From Umezawaea sp042738955 (lineage in GTDB: Bacteria > Actinomycetota > Actinomycetes > Mycobacteriales > Pseudonocardiaceae): a DNA stretch of 64,000 nucleotides. Both the position numbers and the translations under genes were made by a program. Numbering within the stretch: position 1 is the stretch's first letter; each line of letters starts with the position of its first letter. The notes beneath the pieces were generated by a model. It searched no databases, was not told the origin of the DNA, and worked only from the letters and a program-made list of their open reading frames with translations. This document shows positions 1 through 7,731 of the stretch, one piece after another. Where the stretch lies: assembly GCF_042738955.1 (NCBI RefSeq), contig NZ_JBHYHC010000048.1:6457-70456 (forward strand), in the 5' to 3' direction.

Positions 1-366
1 GCGCTGAAGGACACCCTGCGACGCATGATCTCCCTGTTGCACGAGGTGGGTTTCCCCAAGCCGTACATGGACTCCGGCCTGTGGTTCGGCGACGCCCCCT
101 CACTCCGCCACGCCCTGCGCTCGGCGGGCTTCGACGAGGTCGACGTCGTCGAGGAACCGCTCACCATGGCCATGGAGTCCGGCGAGATGTGGCTGCGATG
201 GCTGTGGGTCCACGCCGCCATGCGCCTGTTCTGGGACCGGCTCGACCCGCGTCACCAGGAGGAGTTGGCCGCCGCCATCGCGGAGGAGCTCGACGCCCTG
301 CGCGATGTCGACGGGGTGATCAGGTACGACGTGACGGCCCGGTCGGTGGTGGCCTTCCCGGCGTGA
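1..366 (+). CDS. SAM-dependent methyltransferase, C-terminal part (truncated by window edge)
   Basis: The frame is open from the first base, so the gene starts outside the window and only about 121 C-terminal residues are visible. The fragment looks like the tail of a class I methyltransferase: an amphipathic helix, a segment resembling the usual 'G-F-x-x-V' strand (SAGFDEVDVVEEP), a helical lid, and a final beta strand ending in VTARSVVAFPA. The SAM-binding motif would lie upstream, so family and substrate cannot be assigned. It converges on the ArsR gene downstream. It is the first of nine methyltransferase genes in the window and may belong to the same metabolic locus. The methyltransferase call rests on overall shape only. 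Confidence 0.55.
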   Translation, partial: ALKDTLRRMISLLHEVGFPKPYMDSGLWFGDAPSLRHALRSAGFDEVDVVEEPLTMAMESGEMWLRWLWVHAAMRLFWDRLDPRHQEELAAAIAEELDALRDVDGVIRYDVTARSVVAFPA

Positions 367-423
367 CCCGCGGACGCCTCGATCCGTGCGCGGGCCCGTG
401 GCGAGCGGCGTTGTCCGACCCGG

Positions 424-777
424 TCAGCGGGCAGGCGGCTGCTCGACGTCCGTCGGTGCGGCGGCCTCGCCCTCCGAGGTGGCGTCGAGGTGCCGGGCGA
501 GCGCGTCGAGCGTCTCGGACCACAACCTCCGGTAGGGCCGCAGCCACGTGTCGACCTCCTGCAGCGCCTCCGGTCGCAGCTCGTACATCCGCCACTGCGC
601 GTCCTTGCGCACGTGGACGAGGCCCGCGTCGCGCAGCACCCGCAGGTGCTTGGACGTGCCGGTCTGGGTGAGTCCGAGGCGGTCGACCAGGGTGCCCACG
701 GAGCACGGGCCTTCGAGCAGCACGTCGAGCATGCGCCTGCGGACCGGGTCGGCCAGCACCGAGAACACGGGCATCAT
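424..777 (-). CDS. ArsR-family winged-helix transcriptional regulator
   Basis: A 117-aa protein, the usual size for ArsR/SmtB repressors. Residues 5-85 form the winged helix: FSVLADPVRRRMLDVL, then a recognition region LTQTGTSKHLRVLRDAGLV and a wing with VRKDAQWRMYEL. No Cys cluster for metal sensing is visible, so it belongs to the non-metal ArsR group often paired with SRPBCC proteins. The neighbour on the same strand is exactly such a protein (808..1332), 30 nt upstream, so the two probably form a two-gene operon. Start is at the first of two adjacent ATG codons. Target genes are unknown; autoregulation is typical for the family. Confidence 0.85.
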   Translation of the reverse strand: MMPVFSVLADPVRRRMLDVLLEGPCSVGTLVDRLGLTQTGTSKHLRVLRDAGLVHVRKDAQWRMYELRPEALQEVDTWLRPYRRLWSETLDALARHLDATSEGEAAAPTDVEQPPAR

Positions 778-807
778 CGTGGGGCTCCGTCTCTGCCTGC
801 GGCCCGG

Positions 808-1332
808 TCAGGACAGGCGGGCGGCGTACTGGTCACGCCACCTCGTCCACTGGTCGAGCGGCAGGTGCACCAGGTCGACCTCCTGGTCGCCGAGGCCCGC
901 CGCGGCGAGGAAGTCGAGGTGCATGTGCCAGCCCGCGAGCATCAACGGCAGGTCGTCCGCTGAGCAGTCGGCGAGGGTGCTGGTGAACACGAGCCGGGTG
1001 CCGTCGCCGTCGGGGCGCAGTTCGAAGCGGAGCACGCCGTGCAGGTTCGTGTCGAACTCGAGCAGGCGGGGCGGGTCCAGGCGGGTGACGCGGCCGTGCA
1101 TCGCGTACCGCTCGCCGTTGTCGCCGTGGTTGAGCCAGTGGAAGGCGAACCTGCCGCCCTCGACGAGGTCCAGTTCGTCGGCGCACCCCCACCAGAGCAG
1201 CATCTCGGCCGGGTCTGTCAGGGCGGCCCACACCCGCCCCACCGGGTGCGGGAGGACGCGTTCGAAGCGCAGCACCGCCTTGCCGTCCTGGTCGTGCACG
1301 GAACCGTCAGCGGTGTCCGGAAGTGGGCGCAC
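808..1332 (-). CDS. SRPBCC (AHSA1/START-like) ligand-binding protein
   Basis: A 174-aa protein with the AHSA1-type helix-grip fold: an early strand FERVLPHPVGRVWAALTDP, the central WWG motif, and a long C-terminal helix including LMLAGWHMHLDFL. Such proteins bind hydrophobic ligands and often sit beside ArsR repressors, as here. Start is GTG at 1332 with an AAGGAG ribosome-binding site 8 nt upstream. The MFS exporter 1366..2934 lies 33 nt upstream on the same strand, so exporter, ligand-binding protein and repressor may be one transcript. The ligand is unknown. Confidence 0.82.
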   Translation of the reverse strand: MRPLPDTADGSVHDQDGKAVLRFERVLPHPVGRVWAALTDPAEMLLWWGCADELDLVEGGRFAFHWLNHGDNGERYAMHGRVTRLDPPRLLEFDTNLHGVLRFELRPDGDGTRLVFTSTLADCSADDLPLMLAGWHMHLDFLAAAGLGDQEVDLVHLPLDQWTRWRDQYAARLS

Positions 1333-1365
1333 GGGGTCGTTCTCCTTGTCGTGTGGGAAATCCGG

Positions 1366-2934
1366 TCACGCGGCACGGGACCGGTCGGGTGGGGGCGTGC
1401 GGATGAGCAGGCCGAGCAGCGCCGAGACGAGCACGACGCCCGCCGCGGCCAGGGCCGCCAGTCGGAAGCCGTCCATGAAGGCGGCGTGGCCCGCGCGCAC
1501 GATCGCGGAGGCCACGTCGGGCGACACGCCCGGTGGCACCGGCACACTGCCCTGCGCGATCGACGAGGCGGCGCCGCCGTACCCCGCCGCCACGTCACCC
1601 GGTACCCCCGCGGCGTTCAGCTCTCCCGGCAGCGTGCGGCCGACCGACGTCGCGATCACCGTGCCGAGCACGGCGATGCTCAGCACGCTGCCGAACATCA
1701 GGGCCGTCTGCCCGAGCCCGGAGGCGATGCCGGACAGCGCGGGCGGCGCGTGGCCGACGATCACCTGGGTGGCCGGTCCGATGAAGCTCACGCCGACCGA
1801 CAGCGCCAGCAGGAACGGCCAGATCGCGTGGTACGACGACGTCTCGGTGAGGTTCGTGAACCCGGCCAGTGCGACCGCGACGAGCAGGAAACCGGTGATC
1901 ACCGGCAGTCGCGGGCCGAAGCGCTGGTTGAGGTGCCCGGCGAGCGAGGAGCTGAAGAGGAACACCACGTTCACCGGCATCAGCGCGAGCCCGGCCTGGA
2001 CCGGACCGAACCCCCGGACCTGCTGCAGGTAGAGGGCGAGGTAGAACCAGCTGCCGAACATCAGGCCGCCCGCGATCAGCAGCGACAGCGCCGACGCGAC
2101 GACGGGGGCGCGGCGGAACAGGTCCAGCGGCAGGAACGGACCGCTGGTCGTGGTCTCGCGGTAGACGAACGCGGCGCCCGCCACCAGCGCCGTGGCGAAC
2201 CCGGCCACCGGGTAGCCGCCGAGCCACCCGTGCTCGGGCACCTCCACGACCGCCCACACCAGCCCGGTGAGCGCGATCGTCAGCAGTGCCACGCCGGGCG
2301 CGTCGAACGGGCGGGTGGACCCCGCCGGGGCGGTGCGCGGCACGACCGCCGCGGTGACGGCGAACGCGATCGCGCCCAGCGCGACGTTGACGAAGAACAC
2401 CCACCGCCAGTCCAGGTGCTGCACGAGCAGACCGCCGACGAACGGCCCGGACGCGCCACCGATCGCGAAGGAACCCATGAAGACGCCGAACGCCGACTTC
2501 ACCTTGTCCTCGGGGAACGTGGCGGCGATGATCGCCAGCGCGGTCGGGATCAGCAGCGACCCGCTCGCACCCTGCAGCACCCGGAACACGATCAGCTGAC
2601 CGATGCCGGTGGCCAGCCCGGCGAGCACCGAGCTGATCACGAAGGCCACCACGCCGATCAGGAACACCCGTCGGTGGCCGAACGTGTCGCCGAACTTGCC
2701 CGCGGTGATGAGGAAGGCGGCGGTCGCGAGCATGTAGCCGTTCGTCACCCACTCGAGCTGGTCCAGCGTGGTGCCGAACTCCGCGCCGATCGACGGGTTC
2801 GCGATCGCGACGACCGTGCTGTCCAGCGCGTCCATCATCGCGCCGAGCGCCAGCGCGGCCAGCACGACCCACGGGCCACGCGCCCCACCGCGCCGCGACA
2901 CGTCTCGCGCGGCTTCGTCCGGTGCCTGGGCCAT
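1366..2934 (-). CDS. DHA2-type MFS drug exporter (14 TM helices)
   Basis: A 522-aa EmrB/QacA-type proton-coupled exporter. It has motif C-like and loop features of the family: MDALDSTVVAIANPSI in helix 1, the motif A loop GKFGDTFGHRRVFLIG, and RVLQGASGSLLIPTALAI in helix 4. Fourteen hydrophobic segments fit the length. It is clearly paralogous to the exporter at 31977..33578: same helix-1 motif and the same SYHxIWPFL segment late in the protein. The two flank the biosynthetic region, so one or both may export the product. It is transcribed divergently from the P450 gene across a 189-bp region with an inverted repeat. The substrate is unknown. Confidence 0.9.
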   Translation of the reverse strand: MAQAPDEAARDVSRRGGARGPWVVLAALALGAMMDALDSTVVAIANPSIGAEFGTTLDQLEWVTNGYMLATAAFLITAGKFGDTFGHRRVFLIGVVAFVISSVLAGLATGIGQLIVFRVLQGASGSLLIPTALAIIAATFPEDKVKSAFGVFMGSFAIGGASGPFVGGLLVQHLDWRWVFFVNVALGAIAFAVTAAVVPRTAPAGSTRPFDAPGVALLTIALTGLVWAVVEVPEHGWLGGYPVAGFATALVAGAAFVYRETTTSGPFLPLDLFRRAPVVASALSLLIAGGLMFGSWFYLALYLQQVRGFGPVQAGLALMPVNVVFLFSSSLAGHLNQRFGPRLPVITGFLLVAVALAGFTNLTETSSYHAIWPFLLALSVGVSFIGPATQVIVGHAPPALSGIASGLGQTALMFGSVLSIAVLGTVIATSVGRTLPGELNAAGVPGDVAAGYGGAASSIAQGSVPVPPGVSPDVASAIVRAGHAAFMDGFRLAALAAAGVVLVSALLGLLIRTPPPDRSRAA

Positions 2935-3004
2935 GGCGGGGTGCTCCCTTCACGGGATCGGTCGGTGACGCGCTGTGGTCGGATCGTCACTTCTTACTTG
3001 CCTC

Positions 3005-3038
3005 GTCGAGCATATGAAAGACGGGTCATATTGTCGAG
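3005..3038. promoter_or_regulatory. Candidate operator between divergent MFS exporter and P450 genes
   Basis: An A/T-rich island in the 189-bp divergent intergenic region holds an inverted repeat, CATATGA (3011-3017), an 8-nt spacer, then TCATATT (3026-3032), bracketed on both sides by the hexamer GTCGAG (3005-3010 and 3033-3038). The symmetry and position suggest a regulator site acting on one or both promoters. No regulator gene is immediately adjacent; the ArsR at 424..777 and the HxlR paralogues are the nearest candidates. Function is inferred. Confidence 0.4.
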
Positions 3039-3123
3039 CGAGCTTCACCCGATCGGATCAGGTCGCTCGACATCGTGAATACCGTTGAATAAACGATAGC
3101 GAATTCCGGTGTGGAGGTGTGCC

Positions 3124-4341
3124 GTGCGATCCCGTCCCGTTCCGCTCATGGTCTCCGACGACGACTTCGACGACCCGTTCCCGCGGCTCCGCGAGCTGCG
3201 CGAGAGCGGGCCCGTGCACGTGGTGCGCGGCCGCGACGGGATGGACCGCTGGCTCGTGACCCGCTACGACGACGTCGTGCGGGTGCTCACCGATCCCCGG
3301 TTCAGCAGCAGCATGGGCGCGATGCGGCAGCGGTCGACCGTCACCGCCGCGCTCGACGACGGGAGCATGCCGACCGCCACGCTGATCACCGCCGACCCGC
3401 CGGAGCACACGCGCCTGCGGCGGGAGGCCGGGCGGGCCTTCCGGGCCGCGCGGGTCGACGCGCTGCGCCCGCTGGTGAGGAGGACGGCCGAGGAACTGCT
3501 GCGGGCCTTGCCCGACGACGACCCGGTCGACCTCGTGACGGCTTTCACCAAACCGTTGGCGCTGCGGACCATCTGCGCGTTCACGGGCGCACCCGCCAGG
3601 TACGGCGACCGGTTCGACGAGGCCGCCACGGCGATCAACTCGCTGGCCGCCGACGAGGCGGCGGTCACCGCCACCCAACGCGCGCTCGCCTCCACGTACG
3701 CCTACTTCCACGACCTGGTCGAGGAGAAGCGACAACGGCCCGGTGACGACTACACCTCCGACCTGGTCCGCCAGAACGACGAGCGCCGGGTGCTGAGCGG
3801 GGGAGAGGTCGTCTCCACCTGCCTGCTGATGTTCCTCAACGGGTTCCACACCAACGCCGAGCTGCTCGCCAACGGCGTGCTCGCCCTGCTGCGCGACCCC
3901 GGCACGCGGGCGCTCGTGCGCGCGGACCCGGCCTCCGTGCCCCGGCTCGTCGAGGAGTGCCTGCGCCACGACGGCCCGGTCAACCCCGGCATGTGGCGGT
4001 GGGCCGTCGAGGACGTCGAGATCGCGGGCACCACCATCCCGCGCGGCGCGTGCGTCCTGGTGGCCGTGGCGGCGGCCAACCGCGACCCGGACGTGTTCCC
4101 CGACCCGGACGAGTTCGACGTGCGGCGCGCCGGCCGGGGGCACCTGGCGTTCGGGCACGGCGCGCACCGGTGCCTCGGCGCCGCGCTCGCCCGAGCGGAA
4201 GCGGAGATCGGGATCGAGGTGCTGCTCGCGCGTCGCCCCCGCGTCGCGCTCGCGGTGGAGCCGACGAGCCTGCGGCGGCGCGTGAGCGTCCTGAGCGGCC
4301 TCCGCGAACTCCCCGCGCGACTGGGACCGGCGGAGGAGTAG
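3124..4341 (+). CDS. Cytochrome P450
   Basis: A soluble bacterial P450. GTG at 3124 is chosen because a GGAGG site sits 7 nt upstream; the frame also has a GTG at 3109, but that start would place the ribosome-binding site inside the gene. From 3124 the protein has 405 aa, normal for class I actinobacterial P450s. The heme loop is FGHGAHRCLGAALAR with the ligand Cys at residue 350, and the K-helix ExxR is E278-R281. The I-helix reads LNGFHTN (239-244 region), where the usual acid before the conserved Thr is His: compare AGHETT in typical members. The next gene starts 3 nt after the stop, so it is co-transcribed with the mycothiol-type enzyme. Probably a tailoring oxidase; substrate unknown. 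Confidence 0.93.
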   Translation: MRSRPVPLMVSDDDFDDPFPRLRELRESGPVHVVRGRDGMDRWLVTRYDDVVRVLTDPRFSSSMGAMRQRSTVTAALDDGSMPTATLITADPPEHTRLRREAGRAFRAARVDALRPLVRRTAEELLRALPDDDPVDLVTAFTKPLALRTICAFTGAPARYGDRFDEAATAINSLAADEAAVTATQRALASTYAYFHDLVEEKRQRPGDDYTSDLVRQNDERRVLSGGEVVSTCLLMFLNGFHTNAELLANGVLALLRDPGTRALVRADPASVPRLVEECLRHDGPVNPGMWRWAVEDVEIAGTTIPRGACVLVAVAAANRDPDVFPDPDEFDVRRAGRGHLAFGHGAHRCLGAALARAEAEIGIEVLLARRPRVALAVEPTSLRRRVSVLSGLRELPARLGPAEE

Positions 4342-4344
4342 GCC

Positions 4345-5193
4345 GTGCGCGTCGAACTCGCCGACGACCGGTGGCACGACCTCCGCTCGTCGCTCGCCGC
4401 CGCCACCGACCGGTTCACCGGTCTGCTCCTCGCGCCGGGGGAACGGGATCGGCGGGTGGGCCGCTGGAGGTCGGGGGAGATCGCCGCCCACGTCGCCGTC
4501 GTGGCCCACCTCAACGCCGGGTTCCTGCGCGCGCCGTCCGCGCCGACGGGCCATCCCCTGATCGACCGGCTCGTCCGCACCAGCTCGCTGGGCGACATCG
4601 GTCACCTCAACGACGTGGCGCTGCGGGAACACCCGGAGCGGTCGCCGTCCGTGCTGGCCGAGCGGCTGCGCGACGGCGTCGGCCTCCTGCTGGACCGCAG
4701 TGCCGACCTCGACCCGCTGGCCCCCGCGCGCTGGCTGGGCGGCGCCACCCTGCCCGCGGCATCGCTCGTGGCGCACATGCTCAACGAGGTGCTCCTGCAC
4801 GGCCACGACCTCGCTCGTGCCCGTTCGCTGCCGTGGCGGCTGCCGTCGCGGGAGGCCGGGCTCGCGTTCGACCTGTTCCTGGTCAGCCTGCTCGGCGGCA
4901 CCGACCGGGGATGCCTCTTCGGGCCCGGTGCCGGCCAGGGGAGGGTCATCCGGATCGAGTTCAGGTCCCCGCACACCACCCCGGTCGTCCTCGTGACGGG
5001 CGGCGGCCGGATCGGCGCGGACCCGCCGGGCGGCCGGGTGGACGCGCGGGTCCGGTTCGAGCCGGGCGCGTTGATGCTCGCCGCTTTCCGCCGCGTGTCG
5101 TTGTCGCGCGCCGTCGCGACCGGCCGGATCGTCGCGACCGGCCGACGTCCGTGGGCGGCCGCGACCTACGTGCGAGGCATGAACACGCCGTAG
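4345..5193 (+). CDS. Mycothiol-dependent maleylpyruvate-isomerase/DinB-like metalloenzyme
   Basis: A 282-aa protein of the MDMPI_N/DinB-like superfamily (maleylpyruvate isomerase family, mycothiol-dependent). The metal-site pattern is visible: H49 in EIAAHVAVVAH, then E148 and H152 in NEVLLHGHD, matching the H...E-x3-H triad of mycothiol-dependent maleylpyruvate isomerase. A C-terminal alpha/beta domain follows (about 200-282). Such enzymes use mycothiol as cofactor or as sulfur nucleophile in actinobacteria. It starts with GTG 3 nt after the P450 stop, so the two are an operon; a P450-made electrophile being met by a thiol-dependent enzyme is a reasonable inference. Isomerase versus S-transferase activity cannot be told from sequence. 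Confidence 0.8.
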   Translation: MRVELADDRWHDLRSSLAAATDRFTGLLLAPGERDRRVGRWRSGEIAAHVAVVAHLNAGFLRAPSAPTGHPLIDRLVRTSSLGDIGHLNDVALREHPERSPSVLAERLRDGVGLLLDRSADLDPLAPARWLGGATLPAASLVAHMLNEVLLHGHDLARARSLPWRLPSREAGLAFDLFLVSLLGGTDRGCLFGPGAGQGRVIRIEFRSPHTTPVVLVTGGGRIGADPPGGRVDARVRFEPGALMLAAFRRVSLSRAVATGRIVATGRRPWAAATYVRGMNTP

Positions 5194-5501
5194 ACGCGCT
5201 CGCCTTTCAGGTAGTCGATCGGTCGATGAGGTGAGCATCCGGCGTGGCTCGCACGGGCTCGTCCGGACTGTGGCGCGAGTGTGGTCGCGCGGCCGTCACC
5301 TGCTTGGGTGCGGCCGTGCGAGCGTCGACGCGCCCATCCGGCGCCGCGTGCCCTGCGCTATTCGACGGCGCGGGGCAATTCATTGACAATACTTCAAAAA
5401 CATATAGCGTTATGCAGCGAGCTGAGTGTGACCGCTCACTGTGCCGCCCGGACACTGGGCTTGCGCGCGGTCCCTCCCGACAGACGCTGGAGGTGTCTGG
5501 A
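5194..5501 (+). promoter_or_regulatory. 308-bp intergenic region with promoter for the 5502 gene
   Basis: No plausible gene; the frame of the next gene stays open here but codon use is poor and no ribosome-binding site precedes the upstream starts. An A/T-rich patch contains TTGACA at 5383-5388 and TAGCGT at 5405-5410, 16 nt apart, which fits an actinobacterial sigma-70-type promoter (TTGACA / TAnnnT). The overlapping TATAGC would give a 14-nt spacing and is less likely. The leader would be about 85 nt. Confidence 0.5.
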
Positions 5502-6704
5502 TTGAGTTTTTCCAAGGAGACCTACGAGTCCCTGAACCTGGAGCCCAAGCCGATCCGCCCGCACATCCTCGCCGCCGCGACCGTGGTGTTCGGTGACGAC
5601 TACTACGCGGGGCGGAGGGAGACGATCAACCTCTCCGGGTTCGTGCAGTTGAACAAGTGGCCGATGCCCGGCTTCGAGCACAGCGTGGACGAGAAGGGCT
5701 ACGCGTCCTTCGCAACCGAGTTGATCAGCGCGCCCGAGGTCGGCATCAAGGGGTACAGCTACGAGCTGGACGACCGGCTCCAGGTGCTGTCGAACCCGTT
5801 CCTGCCCAACTCCGGCCACGTGAAGCAGATCGTGCCGGGCAAGAACTTCCCGGCGGAGTTCTACATCCGCCGCTTCGGCATCCTGGAGACGAGCACGCTG
5901 CGGCTCGCGCACCGCAACGTCATCGACATCTACGGTGTTGTGGACAGCGTGCCGCCCTTCAAGAAGCCGCTCACGGGCCCCTACCTCGGTCGCCCGCGCG
6001 GCGACGGCCCGTTCGACGTCGTGCAGGCGCCGAACGTGGTGCGCGGCACCACCCTGCCCGAGGCGTGGTACCCGGCCAACGACGAGAACGAGGTCGTCGG
6101 CATCACCCCGGAGGTCTTCTTCGCGCCCAGCGCCGGGCCGTGCATGTCCATGCTGGTCGACCCGTCGCTGATCATGCAGGTGACGCTGGAGGGCCAGGTC
6201 GAGCTCGAGGTCGGCGGCAAGACCGTCAAGGTCGACCTGGACGGGGACTACCGCAAGGCCGCGGGCGCCGAGATCCTGCTGTTCGGACCGGACAAGCACC
6301 ACGACGGTCCCGGCGTCCTCGCGCAGCTCGCGCGCGTCGCGGTCTCCGGCCACTGCGCCGAGCTGGGTGGCAGGGTCATGCTGCGGGCGTCGTGGCCGCG
6401 CGTGTCCGGCGGCACGCTGGGCGAGGGCTCGGAGGAGAGCCTGAGCCGCGTCACGTTCCCGAGCGACCTGCACATCGACACCAACTTCGAGCTGTGCACA
6501 CCGCACGGCACGCTCTACGCCGACAACTCGGTGCACGTCGCGGGCAAGCTGCGCGACGTGGAGGCCACCGGCACCGAGCTGAAGATGGACGGCGCGGACT
6601 CGCCGCTGGTCACCACCGACAACGAGGTCAGGGCGCGGTTGATCGGCGTCAACCTGGCGATGCGCGACGCGCACGTCGGCGAGACGGCCGCCGTCAACAT
6701 CTGA
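5502..6704 (+). CDS. Unrecognised 400-aa beta-rich protein
   Basis: I do not recognise this family with confidence. TTG at 5502 is preferred because CTGGAGG lies 8 nt upstream, while the long in-frame extension to 5244 covers the promoter. From there the protein has 400 aa, no signal peptide, no membrane segment and no obvious catalytic motif. It appears to have two related halves with alternating beta strands: LSGFVQLNKWPMPG near the N-terminus resembles LGGRVMLRASWPRVSG in the second half. The middle (about 150-240) includes VPPFKKPLTGPYLG and a run with PCMSMLVDPSLIMQV. It stands alone between its own promoter and the palindrome ahead of 6835. A binding or scaffold role is possible but unproven. 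Confidence 0.75.
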   Translation: MSFSKETYESLNLEPKPIRPHILAAATVVFGDDYYAGRRETINLSGFVQLNKWPMPGFEHSVDEKGYASFATELISAPEVGIKGYSYELDDRLQVLSNPFLPNSGHVKQIVPGKNFPAEFYIRRFGILETSTLRLAHRNVIDIYGVVDSVPPFKKPLTGPYLGRPRGDGPFDVVQAPNVVRGTTLPEAWYPANDENEVVGITPEVFFAPSAGPCMSMLVDPSLIMQVTLEGQVELEVGGKTVKVDLDGDYRKAAGAEILLFGPDKHHDGPGVLAQLARVAVSGHCAELGGRVMLRASWPRVSGGTLGEGSEESLSRVTFPSDLHIDTNFELCTPHGTLYADNSVHVAGKLRDVEATGTELKMDGADSPLVTTDNEVRARLIGVNLAMRDAHVGETAAVNI

Positions 6705-6740
6705 CCCCCGGCGCGGCCGGGAACCTGTTGCACCACGCGC

Positions 6741-6761
6741 GAATTTGATTTAAATTCAAAT
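6741..6761. promoter_or_regulatory. A/T-rich inverted repeat upstream of the PRMT-like operon
   Basis: A 21-bp almost pure A/T stretch in otherwise >70% GC DNA contains two nested inverted repeats: GAATTT-N5-AAATTC and ATTTGA-N7-TCAAAT. It lies 37 nt after the stop of the 5502 gene and about 75 nt before the ATG of the next gene, the right place for a promoter core plus operator. No consensus -35 is obvious. Confidence 0.45.
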
Positions 6762-6771
6762 AGTGCATCCG

Positions 6772-6805
6772 TTGGGTGCCGCTCCGCTCGCGGGGCGGCA
6801 CCCAA
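6772..6805 (+). promoter_or_regulatory. Stable hairpin in the leader of the PRMT-like operon
   Basis: TTGGGTGCCGC (6772-6782) pairs perfectly with GCGGCACCCAA (6795-6805), giving an 11-bp GC-rich stem with a 12-nt loop. It sits between the A/T-rich promoter-like palindrome and the GAGAGGAG ribosome-binding site (about 6821-6828). There is no U-run, so it could be an mRNA-stabilising 5' hairpin, an attenuator, or the terminator of the preceding gene. Which one cannot be decided from sequence. Confidence 0.5.
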
Positions 6806-6834
6806 ACGGCGCGGCGACCGGAGAGGAGCACGGC

Positions 6835-7731
6835 ATGGACCCCCGGCTCCTCGCCATGCACCAGGTGATGCTCGCCGACCACGTGCGCGTCGACGCCTAC
6901 GACCGGGCACTGGCGAAGACCGTGCGGCCGGGTGATGTCGTGGTGGACGTCGGCGCGGGCACCCTGGTCCTCTCCGCGCTCGCGCTCCGGCACGGAGCGG
7001 CCCATGTCTACGCGATCGAGGCCGATCCGGCGATGGCCGCGGTCGCCGACCGCGTCGCCGCCGACAACGACTTCGGCGACCGCCTCACCGTCGTGCACGG
7101 CGACGCCCGCGTGGTGCGGCTGCCGCGCCGGGCCGACGTGGTGGTCGCCGAGCTGATGGGCAACCTCGGGCCCGAGGAGCAGATGGTCGAGGTGGTCCGC
7201 GCCGTCGTGAAGCGCAACCTGGCCCCCGGCGGCCGCGTCGTGCCGCGCGCGCTGACCACCCACCTCACCGCGATCGAGTTCGACGACGAGGGCTGGGGCG
7301 TCTGGCGGGACGACCACCCCGCCCTGCGGCTCGGAGCCGTGCGCGCCGTCGCGGCGCCCGCGCCCCTGCCGCACTTCTTCCACCGCGACCCGGTGCTGCT
7401 CAGCGGGCACGTCCCGGTGGCCGTCAGCGAGGTCGGGGTGAGCCGCGCCGGCGGTCCGACCGGTCCGGTCGCGCTGCGGGTCGACCGCCCCGGCGAGCTG
7501 CACGCCGTCATGGGCCACTTCACCGCGGACCTCGCCGACGGCGTCGAGCTGTCGAACTTCCCGTCCTACCCGGGGTGCAACTGGGCGGTGTGGACCTGGC
7601 CCGTCCAGCACACCCGTGTGCTGCCCGGCGACGAGGTCAGGGCGGAGCTGACCGCGCCACCCCGCTCCACCGTGCGCGACGTGACCGAGTGGCGGCTCGA
7701 CTGCGCCTTCTCCCGGAGGAGGAGCGCCTGA
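6835..7731 (+). CDS. PRMT-like class I SAM methyltransferase
   Basis: A 298-aa protein laid out like protein arginine methyltransferases: motif I DVVVDVGAGTLVLSALAL, an acidic ribose-binding strand AIEADP, the double-E-loop-like AELMGNLGPEE, then a C-terminal beta-barrel-like region (about 160-298). In eukaryotic PRMTs the two Glu residues of this loop clamp the guanidine group; here E and EE occur in the matching segment. ATG at 6835 is chosen over the upstream in-frame ATG because GAGAGGAG precedes it and the longer form would run through the leader hairpin. The stop overlaps the start of the beta-propeller gene (TGATG), so the two are coupled. Substrate unknown: a small molecule or a peptide guanidine is possible. 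Confidence 0.82.
   Translation: MDPRLLAMHQVMLADHVRVDAYDRALAKTVRPGDVVVDVGAGTLVLSALALRHGAAHVYAIEADPAMAAVADRVAADNDFGDRLTVVHGDARVVRLPRRADVVVAELMGNLGPEEQMVEVVRAVVKRNLAPGGRVVPRALTTHLTAIEFDDEGWGVWRDDHPALRLGAVRAVAAPAPLPHFFHRDPVLLSGHVPVAVSEVGVSRAGGPTGPVALRVDRPGELHAVMGHFTADLADGVELSNFPSYPGCNWAVWTWPVQHTRVLPGDEVRAELTAPPRSTVRDVTEWRLDCAFSRRRSA

Noticed and set aside
5244..5501. Long N-terminal extension of the 5502 gene
   Set aside because: Extension covers a TTGACA/TAGCGT promoter, has no ribosome-binding site, and its residues do not resemble the rest of the protein.
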